From positions 1 through 5,923 of the forward strand of contig CAIRTT010000491.1 of the NCBI GenBank assembly GCA_903881535.1: a stretch of DNA of 5,923 nucleotides. Reading direction: 5' to 3'. The position numbers and the translations under genes were made by a program. Within the stretch, counting starts at the first letter, position 1. Every line of letters starts with the position of its first letter. The notes beneath the pieces were generated by a model that had not been told where the DNA came from, ran no database searches, and saw nothing but the letters and a program-made list of their open reading frames with translations. Positions 1 to 5,002 of the stretch are shown here, piece after piece. This DNA comes from an uncultured Armatimonadota bacterium (GTDB lineage Bacteria; Armatimonadota; Armatimonadia; Armatimonadales; Armatimonadaceae).

Positions 1-1
1 C

Positions 2-226
2 GGCATGTCACGGGATGAAACCGTCCAGATGTACTTAGATCTCATCGCGGACTGGCCAGTTTCGACAGTCGACAAGGGCACAATTGCAAAGCATATGTGG
101 AGCAGCGACTTTCCTGAAAGTGAAGCTTTCATGAAGGACGCGCTCACTGTCGCCGGGCTTAACCACACAACGATTTACCATCATCAGCATGGGCTGCAGG
201 TTGGGTATTTGTGTAGTCGCTCGTAG
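2..226 (+). CDS. C-terminal end of unidentified protein (5' end outside window)
   Basis: The frame is open to the left edge and ends at TAG 224-226. About 75 residues are visible. There is an ATG at 5-7, but only four bases lie before it, so a Shine-Dalgarno site cannot be assessed and the gene most probably starts outside the window. The visible part looks soluble: it has no membrane segment or signal peptide. It has a mixed acidic and aromatic helix-like stretch, then a His-rich segment (IYHHQHG) and an end of VGYLCSRS. I do not recognise the family. It converges on the ACP gene with 6 bp between the two stop codons, so it belongs to a separate rightward transcript and need not share the operon's role. 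Confidence that it is coding is moderate, resting on the open frame, the protein-like composition and the neat junction. Confidence 0.55.
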   Translation, partial: GMSRDETVQMYLDLIADWPVSTVDKGTIAKHMWSSDFPESEAFMKDALTVAGLNHTTIYHHQHGLQVGYLCSRS

Positions 227-232
227 TTTTGT
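227..232. other. Convergent gene junction, no visible terminator
   Basis: The stop codons of the left-edge plus-strand gene (TAG 224-226) and of the minus-strand ACP gene (233-235) are separated by six bases, ttttgt. I see no GC-rich hairpin followed by a T-run on either strand around here, so no intrinsic terminator can be called. The two transcripts probably overlap or end by Rho-dependent or other means (inference). Confidence 0.6.
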
Positions 233-469
233 CTAGCCGACTTTAGCGTGCACTGTGGCGGTCAGCGTCTCCAAGGATGTTGCTTTTGACATTTCATCCA
301 TGCTGAGCTCGATGCCAAATGCTTCTTCAATCGCAGCCATCAGCGAGAGGTGCGCAAAGCTTGTCCACTCAGGCACAACGCCCATCGCCGCATCGTGCGA
401 CAAATCATCGGTGTCGATCATCAATGTCTCAGCGATTACATCCAAAATTTTGCTCTGCAGTTCTGTCAT
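233..469 (-). CDS. Acyl carrier protein (FkbH-associated type)
   Basis: This is a 78-residue acidic protein of typical ACP length, predicted to carry an acyl group on a 4'-phosphopantetheine arm. The ACP pattern is visible: helix I (TELQSKILDVIAETL), an acidic loop (DTDDLSHDAAMG), then the attachment-site region EWTSFAHLSLMAAIEEAFGI. The Ser at residue 37 (codon 359-361) is the expected phosphopantetheine site. The usual Asp before it is Thr here and the Leu after it is Phe, giving TSF instead of DSL. The start at 469 is preferred because AGAGGA lies 5 nt upstream; an earlier in-frame ATG at 536-538 would add 23 non-ACP-like residues. It is the last gene of the leftward operon, 72 bp after the FkbH-like gene, as in known FkbH/ACP pairs. 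The likely partners are the FkbH-like protein, which would load it, and the PPTase at 2521-2889, which would activate it. Confidence 0.9.
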   Translation of the reverse strand: MTELQSKILDVIAETLMIDTDDLSHDAAMGVVPEWTSFAHLSLMAAIEEAFGIELSMDEMSKATSLETLTATVHAKVG

Positions 470-541
470 CTCTATCCTCTGTCCAAATGTTCGTGAACTA
501 GCCTGCGCCGATACATCCACTGATTGAATCCCATGCAACCT
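470..541 (-). other. 72-bp spacer between FkbH-like and ACP genes
   Basis: This is the only real gap inside the operon. It holds the ACP ribosome binding site and a short inverted repeat, GTTC-GT-GAAC at 489-498, which is too small to call a terminator or regulator. No T-run follows it. The frame of the ACP gene stays open through most of the spacer, but the residues encoded do not look like ACP. A weak internal promoter cannot be excluded; none is clear. Confidence 0.4.
475..480 (-). promoter_or_regulatory. Ribosome binding site of the ACP gene
   Basis: The minus strand reads AGAGGA here, 5 nt before the ATG at 467-469. This site decides in favour of the 78-residue ACP rather than the 101-residue form starting at 538. 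Confidence 0.7.
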
Positions 542-2518
542 CTATGCCTGCCAAGAAGACGTAAGTGAAATCCAGGCGGGTGATGTCACAGTGCTCAGCG
601 CAGCCGTTGTCGCAGTGTAGTGTTTACTGGCATCCGGCTGTTCGGATGCCGTAAACCCAACCTTGTCAAAGTAGTCTGCAATCGGTGCATTCTTGGCGGA
701 TGGAATGTACAGACCAGTGATGCTGGTACAGCCGTGCGCGAGAGCAGCCTTTATGATGCAAGCCATCAGCGTCGTTTCAACGCCCCGCCCAAGTACACGG
801 CAGCTTAAAAGAACATTGTCAATCCGCAGCGTGGAACCACTCACTTCGCACAGTGCAATGCCAGTGAGGCCACTGTCGCCAAAGCGGTCTGCAACGTGTG
901 TTTCGATGACAATCCACTCAGGAGAGTCGTGCATTTCCGCAACTTCAGCATCTGTGACGCGGCGTGTTGTCGCGTTGAACTGGTTGGTTTTGTTGATGAG
1001 CTGAGTAATGCGGGAGAGCGACCCAGGCTGTGATGCGATGCACTGAACACGTATTCCAAGGCTGTGGAGATAGGCATTGTAGTCGCCGGCAGCTGCCTTT
1101 TCGAGGCTGGCGCGCTGCTGGTTCTCTGCATACGATTTCGTGCGATTGACATCTTCGCCCGTGAGCTGCAGCGTTTCAAAGACACGCAGGCCTGCCAAAA
1201 ATGCAGCATAGGCACTCGGATCCGCGGGTAGTTCAGGCGTCAAAACCTCAGGGTGCACCTGCCGCATCAGAGCGCGCTCCATCGGGTTGTCATCGAGAAA
1301 GACCATCGAATCTGTGCCGATATTCAGCTCACGGGCAAGCTCGGTTAGGTTACTAGCCTTGTCGTTCCAGTTGATGCGATGTGCGGCGATGTCGGTTTCA
1401 CGGAGAAGCATTCCTGGATGCTTTTGAAAAACATCCAGTGCATCCTGCTCATTGTTCTTGGACAAAACAGCGAGGATGACACCACGGCTCTGCAGGCGTT
1501 TGATACCTTTTTGAAAGGCAGCAAAGGCATTTCCGGGGTTAGACGACCCGCCGACATGTACTCCAAGGATGCCATCCTCGCCCACAACCCCACCCCAAAG
1601 CGTATGGTCGCAATCAAGAACCAAACACTTGCGTGTCTTTCCGAGAAGAGCCATCAAAATGGATGCCTGATACTCAGCCATCGTTCGCATAAGGGCATCG
1701 GTGAAACGAATCCCCGCGAGGAAGTACAGACGTTCATCCCGGATATTAGATGTTCCGACACTGGCTTCAATTCCGGCTTGGTCAAGAACAACCACTCCAG
1801 GTACATCTTTTGAAAGTGTATTGCGAAACCGCTGGTTTGCGATGGCCAGGCGGTTCGCTGGATGATTCTCGGAATCGCCACCGACCACTGGCATCACGTT
1901 CGCGCAATGTCCAAAGCCGTGTACAACAAGCTGCACACCGGGGTGAGCCGCGGCGGCGGCTGTAAGCATTTGTTTTAGGATCAGAATGGCATCGTCGATG
2001 TAAGCCAGCATAGCATCCACGCCAAGCACTGCATCGTCAACCAGCTTCGCAAGCAACGTCGCGGTGTCCAGAGTCAGGAAGACAACCTGTGGTTGATGTT
2101 GCCAAATGTCGGCGCTTGGGTCCATCAGCTCACGGGCCCATTGGTCATACTCACCCGCTTTTACGGATGCATGAATGCCGACCGCCGCCGCCGCAACACA
2201 CAGATGATCAGCCAGAGGCTCAAGTGTCCCGTGGCCTATGACCGCTGCACGGATTGACGGATCCCCGCCGCTCTTTGTCAGAAGGCGTGCAATTGCCGAC
2301 ATCGTGGATGTCGTGGGTGCAGCATTTCCTGCCGCTGCCAGAACTATGAGGGCACCTGACTTGTTCCCAAGCACAAGCTGACACTCTGCGGCAACAAGTG
2401 ATGCGCGTGTGTTTTGCGGTTCTGACCCGAGTACTGGCAGGATGGTTTCCAGCGCCTGTGCCGCAGCTCCACTCTTGAGGAGTCCACTGGCAAGTTTGAT
2501 TTGTTCACGGATATCCAT
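542..2518 (-). CDS. FkbH-like HAD-IIIC protein, putative glyceryl-ACP-forming enzyme
   Basis: This is a 658-residue cytoplasmic protein. Residues 1-90 are Ala/Leu-rich and helical, resembling TPR repeats. Residues about 105-285 resemble the SGNH-like N-terminal region of long FkbH proteins (EYDQWARELMDPSADIW, then PQVVFLTLD). Residues about 297-460 are the HAD-IIIC core: KCLVLDCDHTLWGGVVGEDG with D302 and D304 (motif I), VLSKNNEQDAL with S353 (motif II), FLDDNP with D409/D410 (motif IV), then PELPADP and FETLQLTGED. Residues 500-520 show the family signature ITQLINKTNQFNATTRR, followed by a GNAT-like region to about 625 (SCRVLGRGVE). Family knowledge: FkbH proteins take 1,3-bisphosphoglycerate, dephosphorylate the bound glyceryl unit and load it on an ACP; the neighbouring ACP fits. 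The common DLDNT motif reads DCDHT, with the catalytic Asp residues kept. GAGG 7 nt before the ATG supports the start. The exact acyl product is inference. Confidence 0.93.
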   Translation of the reverse strand: MDIREQIKLASGLLKSGAAAQALETILPVLGSEPQNTRASLVAAECQLVLGNKSGALIVLAAAGNAAPTTSTMSAIARLLTKSGGDPSIRAAVIGHGTLEPLADHLCVAAAAVGIHASVKAGEYDQWARELMDPSADIWQHQPQVVFLTLDTATLLAKLVDDAVLGVDAMLAYIDDAILILKQMLTAAAAAHPGVQLVVHGFGHCANVMPVVGGDSENHPANRLAIANQRFRNTLSKDVPGVVVLDQAGIEASVGTSNIRDERLYFLAGIRFTDALMRTMAEYQASILMALLGKTRKCLVLDCDHTLWGGVVGEDGILGVHVGGSSNPGNAFAAFQKGIKRLQSRGVILAVLSKNNEQDALDVFQKHPGMLLRETDIAAHRINWNDKASNLTELARELNIGTDSMVFLDDNPMERALMRQVHPEVLTPELPADPSAYAAFLAGLRVFETLQLTGEDVNRTKSYAENQQRASLEKAAAGDYNAYLHSLGIRVQCIASQPGSLSRITQLINKTNQFNATTRRVTDAEVAEMHDSPEWIVIETHVADRFGDSGLTGIALCEVSGSTLRIDNVLLSCRVLGRGVETTLMACIIKAALAHGCTSITGLYIPSAKNAPIADYFDKVGFTASEQPDASKHYTATTAALSTVTSPAWISLTSSWQA

Positions 2519-2520
2519 GT

Positions 2521-2889
2521 TTAGGCCTCACACTTTGTAACTAAATCTAGGGATGCATTGCGAAAGGCAACAGCCAAGGTCAAGCCAGTCTTACTGGTCG
2601 ATGCGCTAACAGTAAATTCACTTCCACTGACTGGGATGTTTTCCCCTCGTCGGCTGACCATACTGGCACGGCTCATCCCAACGGCAACTTCAATTTGGGG
2701 AGGCAAAACAGCTCCCGAGCAAGCCTTTACGCATGCTTCCTTGATGGCAAAGAGTTGATTGAGTAACCGCGCCGGCGCCACCAGAATAGAGAATCGCTCG
2801 CACTCCAAATCGGTAAAGACAAGCCGACGCAATGCCGGTGTCCACCGGGTTTCATCCGTGTCGGTAACGCAGTCAAGCCCAGTCATCAT
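2521..2889 (-). CDS. AcpS-type 4'-phosphopantetheinyl transferase
   Basis: This is a 122-residue protein, matching the usual 115-130 residues of single-domain AcpS-type enzymes, which transfer 4'-phosphopantetheine from CoA to the conserved Ser of a carrier protein, with Mg2+. Two family signatures are visible. GLDCV near the N-terminus has D6 where AcpS has its metal-binding Asp (usual GIDIV). FAIKEACVKACSG at 47-59 has E51 and K55 in the position of the AcpS WxxKEAxxKA motif. FTDLECERF at 25-33 corresponds to the F(T/S)xxE segment. The C-terminal half is less typical. It starts at ATG 2887-2889, overlapping the acyltransferase stop by 4 bp (ATGA), with a second in-frame ATG directly after. 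No strong Shine-Dalgarno site is visible, which fits translational coupling. Its natural target is probably the ACP at 233-469; the sequence is divergent enough that a dedicated rather than housekeeping enzyme is likely (inference). Confidence 0.82.
   Translation of the reverse strand: MMTGLDCVTDTDETRWTPALRRLVFTDLECERFSILVAPARLLNQLFAIKEACVKACSGAVLPPQIEVAVGMSRASMVSRRGENIPVSGSEFTVSASTSKTGLTLAVAFRNASLDLVTKCEA
2526..2529 (-). promoter_or_regulatory. Ribosome binding site of the FkbH-like gene
   Basis: The minus strand reads GAGG, 7 nt before the ATG at 2516-2518. It lies within the last codons of the PPTase gene, so the two are probably translated in a coupled way. Confidence 0.65.
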
Positions 2890-3497
2890 CTGTTTTTGAA
2901 CGGCAGGTTGCCAACAACGACCGCTGGGTTCCCCGCAACCATGGTGTGTGGTTCAACATCCGTGGAGACAACAGCCCCCGCGGAAACCACAGCGCCGGCA
3001 CCAATCGTAACGCCAGGGAGGACAAGGGCATTAAGACAAATCCATGCACCATCCCCGATGCTGACGGCTTTGCCTATGACATCCGGGGTGCAACGCTGGC
3101 TGCCAAAGCCAACCTGATGTGTCCCAGTGTGAATCACGACACCGGGAGAAAGTGTTACGTTTTTGCCGATGTGGCATTCGCCATCGAGGATAAGCTCGAC
3201 ATTTGGAGCGATACAGGCACCTTCACTAATCGTAAGGCGTTTGTGCCAAGCACGGCCATGGCCACGCAAAATCAGTGGGCCAAAGAGGGTGACCTTCCGG
3301 GCGATGTTAAAACCTGCAAGCCTGTACAGCGCAGCACGGATACGTGGAAATCGCCACTTCGGAATCAACCCAGCAAGAAAGCCACAAATGCCACGAAGTG
3401 GAATAAAGTCGCTGACTCCGAACTCATTTCGGATGAGGTATAGAACGTTGGATGCACTCACGCTAGAGAGGCATGCAACTTTCGTTCCACTCAACAC
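2886..3497 (-). CDS. Left-handed beta-helix (hexapeptide-repeat) acyltransferase
   Basis: This is a 203-residue putative O-acyltransferase of the LbH superfamily (sugar O-acetyltransferase, WcaF/LacA-like). Residues 40-75 show the pattern seen before the helix in such enzymes (GLIPKWRFPRIRAALYRLAG). Hexapeptide repeats run from about 88 to 195, for example IGKNVTLSPGVVIHTG and the typical C-terminal coil SIGDGAWICLNALVLPGVTI, ending AGNPAVVVG. H127 in TGTHQVG sits where family members have the catalytic His. The donor in the family is usually acetyl-CoA; in this operon an acyl-ACP donor is possible but unproven. The start is GTG 3495-3497, 2 bp after the GH4 stop, with a weak ribosome binding site, so it probably relies on coupling. 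The first 25 or so residues are not typical, so a later start is possible. The stop overlaps the PPTase start by 4 bp. Confidence 0.88.
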   Translation of the reverse strand: MLSGTKVACLSSVSASNVLYLIRNEFGVSDFIPLRGICGFLAGLIPKWRFPRIRAALYRLAGFNIARKVTLFGPLILRGHGRAWHKRLTISEGACIAPNVELILDGECHIGKNVTLSPGVVIHTGTHQVGFGSQRCTPDVIGKAVSIGDGAWICLNALVLPGVTIGAGAVVSAGAVVSTDVEPHTMVAGNPAVVVGNLPFKNR

Positions 3498-3499
3498 AC

Positions 3500-4912
3500 T
3501 TACTTGTAACCGGGAAGAAACTCCGCTTCCGCGGCGAATAGCTCAAGTGTCATCGCCTTGATTTCCGCCGGACTGCACACCGCCGCCGTCAGCGGATCCA
3601 ACATTAAGGCATAAATCGCCTTCTCCACCGACCGCTCAACCGCGGCCTGCGCCCCAAGCTCGTACATCGCCATATTCGACTGACAAATCCCAGCCATTTG
3701 ACTTGGAAGATGACCATAGCGGGTTGGATTAATGCCGTTTCGGTCGATCATACATGCGACTTCGACAATGCCATCCGATGGCAGATTTGTAATCAGCCCG
3801 CCCGTGTTCGGAACATTTCCGTGTATACGATACGGAGTGTCCTTCTCCCGCGCCTCGATAATCCAGCTCGCGTATTCCCACGAACGCTCCCAGCCGATCT
3901 CTTTTTCGCCAGTGACCATCGCTTCGCGCTCAGCATCCGCATTCGCGCGCCACGTCGGCCAGTTATCTGCATAAAAGCTAGATCCACCGTGATAGCCGCT
4001 ACGTGCATAGCGCTCGATAAGGTCCGCACGCTTTCGGTAATACGGGAGATACTCTGACAAGTGACCACTCGACTCGGTGATAAATGCCCCAAAATGCAGC
4101 ATCATGTCCTTGCGTACAAGGTCATCGGCATCTTCCAAATCGACAGGATTCCCGGCGATGTCCTGCTCTGCCATCGCCATCAGCTTTGGATATAAGTCAT
4201 CGCCACCGTGGCGTAGTTTGGTAAACCAAGCGAGGTGATTGATGCCCGCGCAGTCCCACTCCATCTCCTCAACCGCAACGCCTGCGCGCTTTGCGAGCAG
4301 CGCACTCGTGCCCTGAACCGAATGACACAGTCCAACAAGCGGGAGAGTTGACACCCTTGATGCCGCTAAACAAAGCATCGACATCGGATTTGTGTAGTTG
4401 AGCACCAATGCCAGCGGGCAAAGCTGCTCTGCATCGCGAAGGACATCCAGGAACACCGGAATCGTGCGCAGACTTTTGAACAGCCCACCCGGGCCAATCG
4501 TGTCACCGATGCACTGATCGATTCCATATTTTTTCGGGATGTCATTGTCGTGGCGGACACAGGCGAGGCCGCTGACTTCGATGCAGTTTGTGAGGTAATC
4601 GGTTCCCGGGAGGATCTCGCGGCGGTTCGTGCTTGAGACCACCCTCCACTTGTCGGAGAGGCCCATTTGATCGATCAGCTTTTGGATGAGGCCGTGCATG
4701 GTTGCAAGGCGGCTGGCATCGATGTCGACCAGGCCAAGCGTGCCACCGACATTCCCAGGGATAGACAAAATGTCATTACTAAGCCGCGGTGTAAATCCCG
4801 AGCCGGCTCCCATCATCGTGACCTTGATTGGACGCAACATGACGCCCGGGAGGCCGCGGGATGCCGCATCGTTGATATGGGCCTTGTGGGCGGATTCGGT
4901 TGCTTCTGCCAT
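3500..4912 (-). CDS. GH4 alpha-galactosidase/alpha-glucosidase (MelA-like)
   Basis: This is a 470-residue cytoplasmic enzyme of glycoside hydrolase family 4. These enzymes cleave alpha-glycosides by an NAD+- and Mn2+-dependent oxidation-elimination route. Visible landmarks are the Rossmann motif GAGSGF at 35-40, VDID at 62-65, DTIGPGG at 137-143, LNYTNPMSM at 171-179, the metal site GLCHSVQGT with C196/H197, CAGINHLAWF with H226, and ESSGHLSEYLPYY at 280-292, which is strongly MelA-like. The C-terminal part (NLPSDGIVEVACMID, then LPSQMAGI) also follows MelA. The CHS motif and overall match favour alpha-galactosidase, but GH4 members also take alpha-glucosides and galacturonides. ATG 4912 is chosen for its GGAG site. 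It gives about 24 extra residues before the Rossmann strand, whereas ATG 4838-4840 would give the usual MelA length but lacks a ribosome binding site. It is the first gene of the operon, divergent from the gene at 4991. There is no signal peptide. Confidence 0.93.
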   Translation of the reverse strand: MAEATESAHKAHINDAASRGLPGVMLRPIKVTMMGAGSGFTPRLSNDILSIPGNVGGTLGLVDIDASRLATMHGLIQKLIDQMGLSDKWRVVSSTNRREILPGTDYLTNCIEVSGLACVRHDNDIPKKYGIDQCIGDTIGPGGLFKSLRTIPVFLDVLRDAEQLCPLALVLNYTNPMSMLCLAASRVSTLPLVGLCHSVQGTSALLAKRAGVAVEEMEWDCAGINHLAWFTKLRHGGDDLYPKLMAMAEQDIAGNPVDLEDADDLVRKDMMLHFGAFITESSGHLSEYLPYYRKRADLIERYARSGYHGGSSFYADNWPTWRANADAEREAMVTGEKEIGWERSWEYASWIIEAREKDTPYRIHGNVPNTGGLITNLPSDGIVEVACMIDRNGINPTRYGHLPSQMAGICQSNMAMYELGAQAAVERSVEKAIYALMLDPLTAAVCSPAEIKAMTLELFAAEAEFLPGYK

Positions 4913-4921
4913 GGTGCAAAT

Positions 4922-4925
4922 CTCC
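4922..4925 (-). promoter_or_regulatory. Ribosome binding site of the GH4 gene
   Basis: The minus strand reads GGAG, 9 nt before ATG 4910-4912. No comparable site precedes the internal ATG at 4838-4840, so this site is the main reason for choosing the longer GH4 protein. Confidence 0.6.
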
Positions 4926-4954
4926 AGTGATCGCGGGGGATGTTGCATTAAACA

Positions 4955-4966
4955 GGACAATTGCCC
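4955..4966. repeat. Imperfect 12-bp palindrome around CAATTG
   Basis: GGACAATTGCCC reads GGGCAATTGTCC on the other strand, so 10 of 12 positions are symmetric around a perfect CAATTG core. It lies in the middle of the divergent intergenic region, where an operator would be expected. Short palindromes also occur by chance, so this is only a candidate site. Confidence 0.3.
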
Positions 4967-4976
4967 GGCGGTGCAT

Positions 4977-4981
4977 AAGGG
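4977..4981 (+). promoter_or_regulatory. Ribosome binding site of the rightward gene
   Basis: AAGGG lies 9 nt before ATG 4991-4993. An in-frame TAA at 4976-4978 rules out any earlier start, so this ATG is the first possible one. Confidence 0.55.
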
Positions 4982-5002
4982 TTTTCCCATATGGCCAAAC
5001 CC
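4979..5002. repeat. Imperfect 24-bp inverted repeat centred on a start codon
   Basis: The two 12-base halves (4979-4990 and 4991-5002) are reverse complements at 10 of 12 positions: GGGTTT pairs with AAACCC, two mismatches follow, and CCAT pairs with ATGG. The centre falls exactly at the first base of the ATG of the rightward gene, and the left arm includes the GGG of its ribosome binding site. It could be a protein operator or an mRNA hairpin that hides the start site; which of these, if either, cannot be told from sequence. Confidence 0.45.

Larger units (their letters stand above)
233..4912 (-). other. Predicted five-gene operon: GH4, acyltransferase, PPTase, FkbH-like, ACP
   Basis: All five genes run leftward. 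The junctions are 2 bp, a 4-bp overlap, 2 bp and 72 bp, which strongly suggests one transcript starting in the 4913-4990 region. The last four encode a carrier protein, its activating enzyme, a C3-unit loading enzyme and an acyltransferase. The first encodes an intracellular glycosidase. No terminator is visible inside or directly after the operon. Confidence 0.8.
4913..4990. promoter_or_regulatory. Divergent intergenic/control region between two glycosidase-type genes
   Basis: This 78-bp region separates the GH4-led leftward operon from the rightward glycosidase-like gene, so both promoters should lie in or near it. I could not find a convincing -35/-10 pair for either direction; the best minus-strand -10-like hexamer is TTTAAT, read leftwards from 4952 to 4947, with only a poor -35 upstream. 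It contains TGCAT twice in direct orientation (4944-4948 and 4972-4976), a 12-bp near-palindrome at 4955-4966, and the left half of a second palindrome at 4979-5002. Shared regulation of the two transcripts is plausible but inferred. Confidence 0.55.

Noticed and set aside
489..498. GTTC-GT-GAAC inverted repeat as terminator between FkbH-like and ACP genes
   Set aside because: The stem is only 4 bp with a 2-base loop and no T-run follows, so it is too weak to be a terminator.
470..538. Longer ACP start at ATG 538
   Set aside because: The 23 added residues do not resemble an ACP helix, and a good AGAGGA site precedes the ATG at 469.
2946..3443. Plus-strand 165-codon open frame opposite the acyltransferase
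   Set aside because: It is antisense to well-formed hexapeptide repeats; its Thr/Gly/Asn-rich stretches are the complement of those repeats and show no family of their own.
2886..3497. Hexapeptide region as a tandem DNA repeat or CRISPR-like array
   Set aside because: The periodicity is at the protein level (Ile/Val/Gly every six residues) and the DNA units are not identical.
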